Source of the DNA: Bacillota bacterium
GTDB lineage: Bacteria; Bacillota; Clostridia; Oscillospirales; Acutalibacteraceae
Direction of reading: 5' to 3'
DNA: 64,000 nucleotides
NCBI GenBank assembly: GCA_021769885.1
Contig: JAETSA010000002.1
Coordinates: 62,001-126,000, forward strand
The notes under the pieces are model-generated. The model ran no database searches, had not been told where the DNA came from, and saw only the letters and a program-made list of their open reading frames with translations. Shown here one piece after another: positions 42,289 to 52,164 of the stretch; the first letter of the stretch is position 1, and each line of letters starts with the position of its first letter. Made by a program: the position numbers and the translations under genes.

Positions 42289-44340
42289 TTACGGGTTCGG
42301 AGAATCGGAATCGCTTTCTGCTGTATCTTCGGACGGAGCATCCGTAGCGGCGGTATCGGGAGCTTCCGTGGGTTCTGCCGCTTCCCCGTTCGGGGCTTCG
42401 GCGGAATCTGCTTCTGCATCCTTTGCCGCAGGTTCGCCGTCTGCCGTTTCGGCTTTTTCCGTCTTCGGCGGTTCGCTCTTTTTCATCGGCGGCAGTTCTT
42501 TGCCTTCCATCAGCAGGTTAAACTCTTCTGCATCAATCTTTTCACGCTCGACCAATGCTGCGGCGACCGCGTGCAGCTTGTCGAGATGCGCACGCAGAAT
42601 TTCCTCGGTGCGCTTGTATGCCGCGAGGATGATGCTTTCCACTTCCTTGTCAATCATAGAAGCGACTGCCTCGGAATAGTTACGCACGTGGTTATAATCC
42701 TTACCGATAAAGACCTCATCGTTATCCTTACCGAATGCAATCGGTCCGAGTTTTTCACTCATACCGTATTTGGTAACCATTTTGCGGGCAACCTCAGATG
42801 CGCGCTCAATATCGTTCGATGCGCCTGTGGAAATATCGTCAAAAATGATTTTTTCAGCCACTCTGCCGCCCAACAGCCCGACAATATCGTCCAGCATTCT
42901 GGAGCGCATCATATGCATTTCGTCTTTTTCGGGCTGATACATCGTAAAGCCGCCCGCCATACCGCGCGGAACGATGGAAATGTGCGTAACGGGGTCTTTG
43001 TGCTCCAAATAATACGAGGAAACCGCGTGGCCTGCCTCGTGATAGGCGGTGATTTTTTTGTCGCGCTCGGTGATGCGGTGCGATTTTTTCTCCGTACCGA
43101 CAAGCACTTTCATCGTGGCTTCTTCGATTTCGGACATCGTGATGGCTTTTTTCTTTCTGCGTGCGGCAAGAAGCGCCGCCTCATTGAGCAGATTCTCGAG
43201 ATCCGCACCCGTAAAGCCGACGGTTGCGCCCGCAATGTAAGAAAGCTCCACATCAGGCGCTAAGGGCTTGCCTTTGGCGTGCACCTTTAAAATATCTTCG
43301 CGTCCGCGCACATCGGGATAATTAACGGTGACCTGACGGTCAAAACGACCGGGACGCAAAAGCGCGGGGTCGAGAATATCGGGACGGTTGGTTGCGGCGA
43401 TGACAATTACGCCCTCGTTTGCACCAAAGCCGTCCATTTCTACAAGTAACTGATTGAGCGTCTGCTCACGTTCGTCATGTCCGCCGCCCATACCTGCGCC
43501 TCTGTGGCGGCCGACGGCGTCAATTTCATCAATAAAGATAATCGACGGTGAATTTCGTTTTGCCTGGTCAAACAAATCGCGGACGCGCGACGCGCCGACA
43601 CCGACATACATCTCGACGAAATCGGAACCCGAAATCGAGAAAAACGGAACATCCGCTTCGCCTGCAACCGCACGGGCAAGCAGGGTTTTACCTGTACCGG
43701 GAGGGCCGACAAGCAACACGCCCTTCGGGATTCTTGCACCCAAGGCGCTGAATGCCTGCGGGTCTTTGAGAAATTCGACGATTTCTTCCAATTCCTCTTT
43801 TTCTTCATCCGCCCCTGCAACGTCCTGAAAGGTGGTTTTGCGGTTGTCGTCGCCGCCTTTTTTGATACGTGCTTTGCCGAAAGACAAGGTGCGGTTATTT
43901 TCGTTTTGCATCTGCCCCATTTTACGGAACATAATGAACATCGTGATGCCGAGCAAGGCCATCAAGCCAATCGACGGCAACAGGCTGACCCACCAGGAGT
44001 TCGGCGAGCCGGATTTATAATCCGCGCGAATCGGCGCATCGGGATGTTCACGGTTATACTGCATTACCTGCTCGTGTACGTCCTCGACAAACAGGTTGAC
44101 ATTCGGCACGGTATATTCGTACTTTGTATCGTCCCCCGCGACCTTGTATTCCAACACGCCGCTGGTCAGATTGAGCATATACTCCGTGACCTCGTGATTT
44201 TCAAACTTTTGCACCATTTGGGAATAGTCCGTTTTGGCTTTGGTCTTTTGCCCTGCCACCACATACACCGCAACGCACAGCACAAGTGCCAACGGAATGG
44301 CGATGTAGGGCACAACGGCTTTCCAATCTATTTTTTTCAA
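42289..44340 (-). CDS. ftsH: ATP-dependent zinc metalloprotease FtsH
   Basis: 683-residue membrane AAA+ protease that degrades misfolded and regulatory membrane proteins. Helix 1 (about 9-29), extracytoplasmic domain (about 30-115), helix 2 (about 117-137), Walker A GPPGTGKT (212-219), Walker B IIFIDEID, second region of homology ending [20 protein letters not shown] in overlapping parts, and zinc motif HEAGH (434-438). A tail from about 615 on is almost wholly Glu/Ala/Asp/Pro/Ser/Thr, longer and more acidic than in Bacillus. It closes the operon, 29 bases after hpt. Confidence 0.96.
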   Translation of the reverse strand: MKKIDWKAVVPYIAIPLALVLCVAVYVVAGQKTKAKTDYSQMVQKFENHEVTEYMLNLTSGVLEYKVAGDDTKYEYTVPNVNLFVEDVHEQVMQYNREHPDAPIRADYKSGSPNSWWVSLLPSIGLMALLGITMFIMFRKMGQMQNENNRTLSFGKARIKKGGDDNRKTTFQDVAGADEEKEELEEIVEFLKDPQAFSALGARIPKGVLLVGPPGTGKTLLARAVAGEADVPFFSISGSDFVEMYVGVGASRVRDLFDQAKRNSPSIIFIDEIDAVGRHRGAGMGGGHDEREQTLNQLLVEMDGFGANEGVIVIAATNRPDILDPALLRPGRFDRQVTVNYPDVRGREDILKVHAKGKPLAPDVELSYIAGATVGFTGADLENLLNEAALLAARRKKKAITMSEIEEATMKVLVGTEKKSHRITERDKKITAYHEAGHAVSSYYLEHKDPVTHISIVPRGMAGGFTMYQPEKDEMHMMRSRMLDDIVGLLGGRVAEKIIFDDISTGASNDIERASEVARKMVTKYGMSEKLGPIAFGKDNDEVFIGKDYNHVRNYSEAVASMIDKEVESIILAAYKRTEEILRAHLDKLHAVAAALVEREKIDAEEFNLLMEGKELPPMKKSEPPKTEKAETADGEPAAKDAEADSAEAPNGEAAEPTEAPDTAATDAPSEDTAESDSDSPNP

Positions 44341-44368
44341 AGGCCTTCACTCCTTATGTTGTTTCTGC

Positions 44369-44938
44369 TTATTCGCCGCCGTAAACGGACGGTTTTAAAA
44401 TGCCGACATACGGCAGATTTCTGTATTTTTCGTCGTAATCGAGCCCATAACCGACCACAAACGCATCGGGAATCGTCGCGCCGACATAATCTGCTTTAAT
44501 ATCGGCGGTGCGGCGGTCGGGCTTGTCTAACAGTGTGCAGATGCGCACGCTTGCAGGTTTGCGGGTCAGCAGCAGTTCTTTTAAATAGCTCAGGGTTTTG
44601 CCGCTGTCTAAAATATCCTCCACAATTAAAAGGTCTGCACCCTCGACAACATTCGTGTCTAAATCCTTAATGATTTTGACGACGCCCGAGGATACCGTAC
44701 CCGCGCCATAGCTGGAAACGGACATAAAATCGATATAACACGGAATGTCAATAGCACGCATTAAATCGCCCATAAACACGACCGAGCCTTTTAAAACACT
44801 GACCAAAATCAGCGGATGTGTGCTGTCACGGTAATCCGCGCAGATTTCACGGCCAATGCGCGAAACGATTTCCCGAAGGTCTTCTGCACTTAACAAAACG
44901 CGTTCCACATCAGCGGACATAGAATTTGCTTTACACAT
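44369..44938 (-). CDS. hpt: Hypoxanthine phosphoribosyltransferase
   Basis: 189 residues. The PRPP-binding motif is VEDILDSGKTLSYL; SVLKGSVVFMGDL and the C-terminal VVGYGLDYDEKYRNLPYVG loop are typical of bacterial HPRT. It salvages hypoxanthine and guanine. The start at 44938 (MCKANSM) follows GGGGG and overlaps the tilS stop by eight bases; MSADVERVLL at 44920 is the alternative. The tilS-hpt-ftsH order is conserved in Firmicutes, where TilS and HPRT can form a complex that acts on ftsH expression in Bacillus. Confidence 0.95.
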   Translation of the reverse strand: MCKANSMSADVERVLLSAEDLREIVSRIGREICADYRDSTHPLILVSVLKGSVVFMGDLMRAIDIPCYIDFMSVSSYGAGTVSSGVVKIIKDLDTNVVEGADLLIVEDILDSGKTLSYLKELLLTRKPASVRICTLLDKPDRRTADIKADYVGATIPDAFVVGYGLDYDEKYRNLPYVGILKPSVYGGE

Positions 44939-46292
44939 TAGTATTGCCCCCACAAAAGAAAGTTAGCACAAAAAATGTATCTGTTTCGTCATTCGGCACA
45001 GCGTTTGCCGAAGCACCTGCCCCGCCGAGCCACAAAAGCGCACCGTCCCCGCCGACGAGTATCGGCACGGCGTTGCGGGATTCAGGCGGGATTTTCATTT
45101 CGTTCATCCACTTTTTCAAAGATTTACTGACTGCGCGCTTTTGAAAGGTAAATCGGTCGCCGGCACGGCGGCTTCGGAGTGCGGCAGTGCCTTTTATTTT
45201 AGCACAATCGACTGCATTCGCCAATAGTTCTTTGTGAAGATTTTGTAAATCTTTTCGTGTATATTTTTGAATTTTTATGCGCCCTGCGGGCGTAGATACC
45301 TCCATCGGGCAGTCCCCAAAGCACAACGTCTGTGCCCATTCGGAAATCGAAGCTTCGCACGGAAATTCCAAAAGTCCCTGACGGGTGCGTACCGTCACGC
45401 CCGACGGCAGGGAAACACTGCCGTTTTTAAAAAGAAGCGCATATACGGACTCGATATGTGCCGCCGTACACATTACACCGACCTTTTCTTCTAAAATTGT
45501 CTGCAAAGCGCGGCAGGCAATCGCTTTCGGTGCGGATTTTAAAGGCTCTATCGGAATTGCATTTTTATTTTTGAAGCTCTGCACCAGCGAATGTGCCTGA
45601 AGCTCCAACACTTCGTTTTCGGCACGCAGACGTGCGGTCATTCCCGACACGCCTGTCAGAAGCGACGGATTGAGTGTCTTTAACACAGGCATTACCTCTA
45701 ACCGAATGCGGTTTCGGCTGTACACGTCAGAAAAATTGGTTTCGTCGGTAACATACTCCAAATGATTTTCGGCACAATACTGCTCGACCTGCTCCCGTGA
45801 GCTGAACAGCAGGGGTCGGATAATATTTTCCCGCACGGGCGGAATGCCGCAAAGCCCGCGCAAGCCTGTACCGCGGGTCAAATTCAGCAATACGGTTTCT
45901 GCATTGTCATCCGCCGTGTGCGCTGTGGCAATCTTACCGCTTTCCCCCGCGACGCACCGAAAAGCTTCATAACGCAGTCTGCGCCCACATTCCTCTGTGC
46001 TTTCGTGAGTTTCACGGCTGATTTTCGGCACATCCATATACTCGACGGTCAGCGGAATTTGCAGAGTTTCACAAAATACACGGCAAAACTGCGCATCTCT
46101 GTCCGCCGCCGCACCGCGAATGCCGTGATGCACGTGTACGGCTTGCAGGGTAACGGACAGCTCCGCCTGTAAAGAATACAGCAAATGCAAAAGACAGACA
46201 GAGTCCGCCCCGCCTGAAAGCCCGACAGTAACCGTATCGCCCGCCGTGCACATTCCGTATTCCCGTAAGGTTTTCAAAACCGCATTACGCAT
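44931..46292 (-). CDS. tilS: tRNA(Ile)-lysidine synthetase
   Basis: 453 residues. The PP-loop ATP motif is SGGADSVCLLHLL (about 26-38). ATAHTADDNAETVLLNLTRGTG and the later NRIRLEVMPVL are family signatures, and a C-terminal substrate-recognition domain includes RRAGDRF. It changes the wobble base of tRNA-Ile(CAU) to lysidine, which is essential for AUA decoding. The start at 46292 overlaps dnaB by eight bases; the longer frame to 46349 lies inside dnaB and is rejected. Confidence 0.94.
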   Translation of the reverse strand: MRNAVLKTLREYGMCTAGDTVTVGLSGGADSVCLLHLLYSLQAELSVTLQAVHVHHGIRGAAADRDAQFCRVFCETLQIPLTVEYMDVPKISRETHESTEECGRRLRYEAFRCVAGESGKIATAHTADDNAETVLLNLTRGTGLRGLCGIPPVRENIIRPLLFSSREQVEQYCAENHLEYVTDETNFSDVYSRNRIRLEVMPVLKTLNPSLLTGVSGMTARLRAENEVLELQAHSLVQSFKNKNAIPIEPLKSAPKAIACRALQTILEEKVGVMCTAAHIESVYALLFKNGSVSLPSGVTVRTRQGLLEFPCEASISEWAQTLCFGDCPMEVSTPAGRIKIQKYTRKDLQNLHKELLANAVDCAKIKGTAALRSRRAGDRFTFQKRAVSKSLKKWMNEMKIPPESRNAVPILVGGDGALLWLGGAGASANAVPNDETDTFFVLTFFCGGNTNV

Positions 46293-47649
46293 CGTGATAC
46301 AGCTCCGGTGTGGAGAACATCGTGTAACTGCCGTTCCAGTGCAGGTCAATATCCCCCGTACTGCCGTGACGGTTTTTCGCGACGATAACCTGCGCTTTGT
46401 TTTCGTCGGTCACAACGGTTTCGTTCTTTTCTTCATCATAATAGGATTCACGGTACAGCATCAAAACGATATCCGCATCCTGCTCAATAGAACCCGATTC
46501 ACGCAGGTCCGAAAGCTGCGGCTTGTGCGATTTGCCGCGCCCCTCTGTGGAACGCGAAAGCTGTGAACAGGTAATGACGGGGATTTTTAAATCCTTCGCC
46601 ATCAGCTTTAAGCTTCTGGTGATTTCGGAAACCTCCTGCACACGGCTGTCGGTGCGTTTCGTGCCCTGCATCAACTGCAAATAGTCGATAATGACGCAGT
46701 CCACATCGCGCATTTTGCGCACGCGCGCTTTCATTTCGGGCACGGTGATATTGGCTGTATCGTCAAAATACAATTCTGCCGTACTCAAGGATACAGTCGC
46801 CTGTGCAATGCGTGACCAATCGTCATCGGACAGCTCACCCGTACGCATTTTTTGGCTTTCCACACGCGCTTCGGTCGAAAGAATACGCTGTGCCAACTGC
46901 TCCTTACCCATTTCGAGCGAGAAAAAGACGACCTTTTTCTTTGCCTGCACCGCGACATTGCGGGCAATATTTAAGGCAAAGCTTGTCTTACCCATTGCAG
47001 GGCGTGCGCCGACCAAAATCAAATCGGATTTATTTAAGCCCGTCATATATTTGTCGAGCAAGGAGAAGCCCGTCGGAATCCCCTTATATTCCGCCGCGAG
47101 TGCGGGGTCGGACAGCTTTTGGAGATTCTCGTAAACCTCATTGGTGATAATCTCGGAAAGACGGGTCGGCTCGTTTTCTTTTGTACCCTGACGGATATTA
47201 TAGATTTTCTGCTCCGCCGCATCCATAATGGTATCGGCAGACAGCTCCTCATCCGACGCATTTTTGAGCATTTCCGTTGCCGCTTCCATAAGCGTGCGCA
47301 GATAATACTTTTCTTTAATAATCTTCGCGTAGGATTCGACATTCGCCACACTCGGTACGGACTGTGCCAGCTGTGCTAAATAGTTTCTGCCGCTCGCTTC
47401 GTCATATTCGCCGCTTCTTTTGAGCTCCTCGGCGACAATCAGCGCATCGACCTTTTGATTTAAAAGCTTTAAATTCGCAATAATCGAATAGATGGTCTTA
47501 TGCTGCGGTATGTAAAAGCTGTCAGACGAGCGAATGATACCCGAAACACGGTCAAAGCACGCGGAATCAATCAAAATCGATCCGAGCACCGCCTGTTCCG
47601 CATCCATACTGTACGGTTCTTGAATTTTATCAAACAAAAGGCTGTCCAT
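46285..47649 (-). CDS. dnaB: Replicative DNA helicase
   Basis: 454-residue RecA-fold hexameric helicase. The N-terminal helical domain begins PYSMDAEQAVLGSILID. The C-terminal motor has Walker A GARPAMGKTSFALN and Walker B VDCVIIDYLQLM, then LKIPVITCSQLSRSTEGR. No intein is present and the length is standard. It sits between rplI and tilS in the usual Firmicutes order. Its presumed loader is encoded at 19733-20707. Confidence 0.97.
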   Translation of the reverse strand: MDSLLFDKIQEPYSMDAEQAVLGSILIDSACFDRVSGIIRSSDSFYIPQHKTIYSIIANLKLLNQKVDALIVAEELKRSGEYDEASGRNYLAQLAQSVPSVANVESYAKIIKEKYYLRTLMEAATEMLKNASDEELSADTIMDAAEQKIYNIRQGTKENEPTRLSEIITNEVYENLQKLSDPALAAEYKGIPTGFSLLDKYMTGLNKSDLILVGARPAMGKTSFALNIARNVAVQAKKKVVFFSLEMGKEQLAQRILSTEARVESQKMRTGELSDDDWSRIAQATVSLSTAELYFDDTANITVPEMKARVRKMRDVDCVIIDYLQLMQGTKRTDSRVQEVSEITRSLKLMAKDLKIPVITCSQLSRSTEGRGKSHKPQLSDLRESGSIEQDADIVLMLYRESYYDEEKNETVVTDENKAQVIVAKNRHGSTGDIDLHWNGSYTMFSTPELYHDA

Positions 47650-47670
47650 ACAGATTCTCCTAAGTAATCA

Positions 47671-48111
47671 TTATTCGCTGACTTCGACGGTCAGCGTTGC
47701 GGAAATGCCTGTATACAGCTTCACTTCCGCAGAATAGGTTCCGAAATTCTTAATGTCCGCAACAGACAGTTTACGCTTATCCACCGCGACACCCAACTGC
47801 TTGGTAATAGCTTCTGCAACGTCCTTTGCCGTCACAGAGCCGAACAGTCTGCCATTCTGCCCTGCTTTCGCGGTCAGGCGGACGGTTTTGCCGTTTAATT
47901 TCGACTGTGCGTCCTTCGCGTTGGCGATGTCCACATCAATTTTGTGCTGTTTGGACGCTTCGCTGTTTTTGTACTCGGTTAAGGTCTGTGCATTCGCTTC
48001 CACGGCAAGCCCTTTCGGGAACAGGAAATTGCGCGCGTACCCGTCGGACGCTTTGACCTTATCGCCTGCCTTGCCAAGACCTTTGACGTCTTTTTTCAAA
48101 ATAACTTCCAT
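47671..48111 (-). CDS. rplI: 50S ribosomal protein L9
   Basis: 146 residues. The N-terminal rRNA-binding signature VKGLGKAGDKVKASDGYARN (9-28) is followed by the FLFPKGLA loop, a long connecting helix and a C-terminal domain with AKAGQNGRLFGSVT. ACGGAGG precedes the ATG. Between gdpP and dnaB as in many Firmicutes. Confidence 0.97.
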   Translation of the reverse strand: MEVILKKDVKGLGKAGDKVKASDGYARNFLFPKGLAVEANAQTLTEYKNSEASKQHKIDVDIANAKDAQSKLNGKTVRLTAKAGQNGRLFGSVTAKDVAEAITKQLGVAVDKRKLSVADIKNFGTYSAEVKLYTGISATLTVEVSE

Positions 48112-48138
48112 AGTATAACCTCCGTTTTAAAAGTCGGT

Positions 48139-50106
48139 TTATTGATTTTCATAATATTCGTCGATTGCTTTTTTGAGCATCTGCCGCGCTTCGGACAAAT
48201 CCGTGTTCGCCAGCTGTACCGCCGCCATCGTTTGGTGCCCGCCGCCGCCGAGTGCTTCCATAATCAACTGGACATTCACCTTGCCCATAGAGCGTGCGGA
48301 AATATTGGCGGTATCGCCCGTTCGGAACAGCACAAAGGACGCGGAAACGTCACTGACCGTCAAAAGCTCGTCTGCCGCCTGGGCGGAAATGATGCGAATA
48401 TCCTTGTGCTTGATATCCGCCACGGACACAGCGCAATTCCGATAGCTTTGCGCATTCAAAACGACCTGCCCGCGCAGTTTTTTATTTTCCATACTGCTGT
48501 TGAAAAAGCCCTTGACGGTCACAGTATCCGCCCCGCGTGCACGTAAGTACGCCGCCGCTTCAAAGGTGCGCACGCCCGTGCGCAAAGCAAACTCCTTTGT
48601 GTCGAGCATAATGCCCGCCAAAAGTGCGTTCGCCTGCACTGCGCCGATGATGGGCTTTCTTTGCATATACTGCAAAAGCTCCGTAACCATTTCGCAGGCG
48701 GAGGACGCGTGCGGCTCGTGATAGAAAATAACCGCATTTTGGATATAATCCACCGTTTTTCTGTGGTGGTCAATCACGACCACAGACGGGGATTTTTCGT
48801 AAATTTCAGGCTCTTCCGTGAAATCGGCTTTGTGCGTATCCACAACAAACAGTAATGTTTTTTCTGTCACGGTGTGGCGTGCGATATCAGGGTGGATAAA
48901 CAAATCGCCGTCAGACTGCGCCTTCATATACTCCATCAGAGGTGTGGCCAGACTTGTTTTTTCATAAGTCACGATTTTCGCCGACTTACCGAATGCACCC
49001 GCCGCCGCGCAAACGCCGACTGCCGCACCGATGCAATCCAAATCCGAGAACTTATGTCCCATCACAAGCACATTGTCACAGCCTCGTATCAGCTCCGCAA
49101 TCGCGGACGCGACCACGCGTGTGCGGACTTTTGTCCGTTTTTCGACGCCCTTGGAAACCCCGCCGAAAAAGCGGTAGGTTTCATCCGAATTTTTCATCGC
49201 GGTTTGATCCCCGCCGCGCCCGAGAGCCATATCCAACGCCTGCCGCGCTTCGCTTTCCGCCTCACCCAAGGTTTCGCCGCGCCCGATGCCGATAGACAGT
49301 GTGATGCCGACAGACGCACCGTGATATGTATACGAGCGCACCTGCTCCATTACATTGAATTTTTTGGCAATCATTTTTTGCAATTCCGCTTCACGCATCA
49401 CGGCAAGTGCCCTGCCGCTCGACAGCGTGCGGAACACGCAGTTGTATTCGGAAAACCAGTTTTCGGCAATCCGCCCGATGTCGCTGATGATTTCGGCATA
49501 TTCGCTCTCTTTATAAGAACGGTAGATTTCATCGGCACTGTCGGTCGCGACCATTGCGACCACGGGCTTCGCCTGCGCATACGCCTTCGCCGTCTTTTTG
49601 AGCTCTGTATCCTCCGTGAAAATCAGTGCGTAGGACTGCCTGCCCGCGCAGTCGATATGGCTGAAATAGACAGTAAACTCCTTATCGCCGACAGTGGTTG
49701 AAAAAACGGTCTGTTCCCGAATGTCACGCAGTCTTTTCCCGCCTGTAAACGGGCAGATACTGCCGTCCTGCGGCGGCAAAAGTGCAAGCAAATCGTTTTG
49801 AAACTTTTGGTTGTACCAAACGATACGGTCGGCACTGTCAAATACTGCAACGGGCAGAGGGAAGCTGTTCAGTGCAGAGTTTTCTTCTGCCGTAAGCCCA
49901 TGGCTCAGTGCCTGCACCGTACGGCGAATCACCTTGAAATCGTGATGCGCCTTCCATACGGCCGCCACCGCCAAAAGCAACCAAACACACAGCTCTATAA
50001 GCGCCGCCCAAGGATTCCAAACTGCGGTTACGGCGCAGAGTGCGCCCCCGAGCAGTAAAGAAAGAAAAGACAGCGGATAGGTGCGAATCAGCAGCTTCGG
50101 ATTCAA
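48139..50106 (-). CDS. gdpP: Cyclic-di-AMP phosphodiesterase GdpP
   Basis: 655 residues: two N-terminal membrane helices (about 11-52), a PAS-like domain (about 60-160), a degenerate GGDEF domain (about 170-300) and a DHH/DHHA1 phosphodiesterase module (about 335-650). The metal motifs are GHKFSDLDCIGAA, VVDTH and VVIDHHRK. It hydrolyses c-di-AMP and so tunes potassium, wall stress and beta-lactam tolerance. The start is TTG at 50106 with GGAGGTG inside the last codons of rnj, implying coupling. All DHH aspartates look intact. Confidence 0.94.
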   Translation of the reverse strand: MNPKLLIRTYPLSFLSLLLGGALCAVTAVWNPWAALIELCVWLLLAVAAVWKAHHDFKVIRRTVQALSHGLTAEENSALNSFPLPVAVFDSADRIVWYNQKFQNDLLALLPPQDGSICPFTGGKRLRDIREQTVFSTTVGDKEFTVYFSHIDCAGRQSYALIFTEDTELKKTAKAYAQAKPVVAMVATDSADEIYRSYKESEYAEIISDIGRIAENWFSEYNCVFRTLSSGRALAVMREAELQKMIAKKFNVMEQVRSYTYHGASVGITLSIGIGRGETLGEAESEARQALDMALGRGGDQTAMKNSDETYRFFGGVSKGVEKRTKVRTRVVASAIAELIRGCDNVLVMGHKFSDLDCIGAAVGVCAAAGAFGKSAKIVTYEKTSLATPLMEYMKAQSDGDLFIHPDIARHTVTEKTLLFVVDTHKADFTEEPEIYEKSPSVVVIDHHRKTVDYIQNAVIFYHEPHASSACEMVTELLQYMQRKPIIGAVQANALLAGIMLDTKEFALRTGVRTFEAAAYLRARGADTVTVKGFFNSSMENKKLRGQVVLNAQSYRNCAVSVADIKHKDIRIISAQAADELLTVSDVSASFVLFRTGDTANISARSMGKVNVQLIMEALGGGGHQTMAAVQLANTDLSEARQMLKKAIDEYYENQ

Positions 50107-50109
50107 GGC

Positions 50110-52035
50110 TTACACCTCCATAATAATCGGTAAGACCATTGGGTTGCGTTTGGTTTTTGTATAAGTCAAATGGGATATTTCGTCGCGCAGACGGTTGCGG
50201 ATGGCGGCAAAATCACGCACGTGCTCATACACGCAATCTGCAAGCACGCTTTCGCAAAGGCGTCGGGATTCCTCCATCAGCTGTTCGGATTCGCGCACAT
50301 ACACAAAGCCGCGTGTGACCACATCGGGTCCCGCGAGGACTTCGCCGCTTTCCTTTTCAATCGTTACGCCGATAATGATGATACCGTCCTCCGCAAGACG
50401 TTTTCTGTCGCGCAGGACAACAGAGCCGACATCGCCGACGCCGCTGCCGTCCACAAAGACCATACCTGCGGGGACTTCACCCGAAATGCGGATACGGTCG
50501 TTTGTAAGTTCGACCTCTTTGCCGTTATCTGCAATCAGAATATTGCCGTCGGGGATACCCATAGTGCGCGCAAGTGCCGCGTGCTTTTGCAAATGCTTCT
50601 GCTCACCGTGCACAGGCAGAAAATATTTCGGCTTGACAAGGCTCATCATAATTTTTAATTCTTCCTGACAGGCGTGCCCCGAAACATGCACATCGTACAT
50701 TTTTTCGTGCACAACCTCCGCGCCCTGCTTTAACAGCTCATCGACCACCTTGCCGACCATTTTTTCGTTGCCGGGAATCGGGGTTGCGGAAATAATCACG
50801 TAGTCGTTCGGTCCGATTTCCACACGGCGGTGCTCTGAAAACGCCATACGGTACAGTGCCGACATCGGCTCGCCCTGACTGCCGGTTGTAATCACGACCA
50901 GCTTTTCGGGGGGATAACGGTTGATGCTGTCAATACCGATTAAAATGCCCTCGGGCACGTGGATATAACCAAGCTCTGCCGCAATGGATACCACGTTTTC
51001 AAGGCTTCTGCCCGAAAGCGCAACCTTTCGTCCTAAGGATTCCGCCACATTGATAATCTGCTGTACGCGGTGGATATTCGACGCAAAGGTCGCGACAATC
51101 AAACGGCGGTTACCCGCTTTGCGGAATTGCAGTTCGAAGGTCGTGCCGACCTTCCGTTCACTTTCGGTGAAGCCCGGTTTCATAGCGTTTGTAGAATCCG
51201 CCAAAAGGCACAGCACCCCCTGCTCACCGAGGGCGGCAAGACGGGCAAGGTCAATCACACCGCCGTCTATCGGCGTTGTATCGATTTTAAAGTCACCTGT
51301 CTGCACCACAAGCCCCGCAGGGGTGTTGATGGCCAGTGCCACCGCATCGGGGATGGAGTGGTTTACGTGAATAAATTCCGTTTCGAAGCAGCCGAGCTTG
51401 ACTTTGTCGCCGGGTTTTATCACATTCAGATTGCATTTGTCGAGTATCTTGTGCTCTCGAAGCTTACCTTCAATCAAGCCGATGGTAAGCCTTGTTGAAT
51501 ACACAGGAATATTCAAAGATTTCAGCAAAAACGCCAACCCGCCGATATGATCCTCGTGACCGTGGGTAATTAAAATACCTTTGATTCTGTCGGCATTCTC
51601 GAGGACATAGGAAAAATCGGGAATCACGAGATCGACACCGAGCATTTCGGGGTCGGGGAACGCAAGACCGCAGTCTACAAGCAGCATATCGCCTTGGCAT
51701 TCATACAAGGTCATATTTTTGCCGACCTCATTAAGACCGCCCAAAAATGCAATTTTCAACGGCACATTCGGCTTTTTGCGTTTGCCTTTTTGCGAAGGCT
51801 GCCGTTTGCCCGCCGTTTTTTGTGCGTTTTTCAGCGCATTGTAATACTTTTTCTGCTGCATTCCCTCGGGGGAATTGCTTAACCCCTGCATAAGCGACTT
51901 TTTGCCGCCCTGCTTTTTTTGCTGCGCATTCGGTTTCGGCGCAAACTTACCACTGCCCGCACTGCCTGACGCACGCGATTTCGTGCCGTTCTTCGGTGCA
52001 GACTTTCTCGGCATTTCTTTGTTTTGATTTGCCAT
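50110..52035 (-). CDS. rnj: Ribonuclease J
   Basis: 641 residues. The metallo-beta-lactamase core has HGHEDHIGG and the beta-CASP region has FASNIHRVQQ, TTGSQGEPMSAL and HVSGHACQEE; the usual C-terminal domain follows. It performs 5'-3' exo- and endonucleolytic mRNA decay. About the first 90 residues are an added Lys/Arg/Gly/Ser/Gln-rich disordered segment (KSAPKNGTKSRASG, QQKKQGGKK), likely to bind RNA. It is first of the seven-gene operon and has its own promoter and a 5' hairpin. Confidence 0.94.
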   Translation of the reverse strand: MANQNKEMPRKSAPKNGTKSRASGSAGSGKFAPKPNAQQKKQGGKKSLMQGLSNSPEGMQQKKYYNALKNAQKTAGKRQPSQKGKRKKPNVPLKIAFLGGLNEVGKNMTLYECQGDMLLVDCGLAFPDPEMLGVDLVIPDFSYVLENADRIKGILITHGHEDHIGGLAFLLKSLNIPVYSTRLTIGLIEGKLREHKILDKCNLNVIKPGDKVKLGCFETEFIHVNHSIPDAVALAINTPAGLVVQTGDFKIDTTPIDGGVIDLARLAALGEQGVLCLLADSTNAMKPGFTESERKVGTTFELQFRKAGNRRLIVATFASNIHRVQQIINVAESLGRKVALSGRSLENVVSIAAELGYIHVPEGILIGIDSINRYPPEKLVVITTGSQGEPMSALYRMAFSEHRRVEIGPNDYVIISATPIPGNEKMVGKVVDELLKQGAEVVHEKMYDVHVSGHACQEELKIMMSLVKPKYFLPVHGEQKHLQKHAALARTMGIPDGNILIADNGKEVELTNDRIRISGEVPAGMVFVDGSGVGDVGSVVLRDRKRLAEDGIIIIGVTIEKESGEVLAGPDVVTRGFVYVRESEQLMEESRRLCESVLADCVYEHVRDFAAIRNRLRDEISHLTYTKTKRNPMVLPIIMEV

Positions 52036-52080
52036 TCAAGTTCTCCTTACATTCAATTGATAAATATTGTGATTATGTAG

Positions 52081-52110
52081 AACCTGCTCTCAAAGCACAA
52101 AAAGCAGGTT
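52081..52110 (-). promoter_or_regulatory. 5'-UTR hairpin of rnj
   Basis: AACCTGCT pairs perfectly with AGCAGGTT over a 14-base loop, between the promoter and the ribosome site. There is no following T-run, so it is not a terminator. A role in transcript stability or RNase J autocontrol is inference. Confidence 0.55.
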
Positions 52111-52135
52111 GAATATCATACAGATAGATTATAAT

Positions 52136-52164
52136 ATAATACTATTAAATTGGAATTGTGTCAA
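52136..52164 (-). promoter_or_regulatory. Sigma-A promoter for the rnj-gdpP-rplI-dnaB-tilS-hpt-ftsH operon
   Basis: TTGACA (52164-52159), 17 bases, TATTAT (52141-52136) on the minus strand. The -35 element overlaps the stop of the upstream gene. Confidence 0.9.

Noticed and set aside
48874-49701. 275-codon plus-strand frame opposite gdpP
   Set aside because: Antisense shadow of the DHH phosphodiesterase gene.
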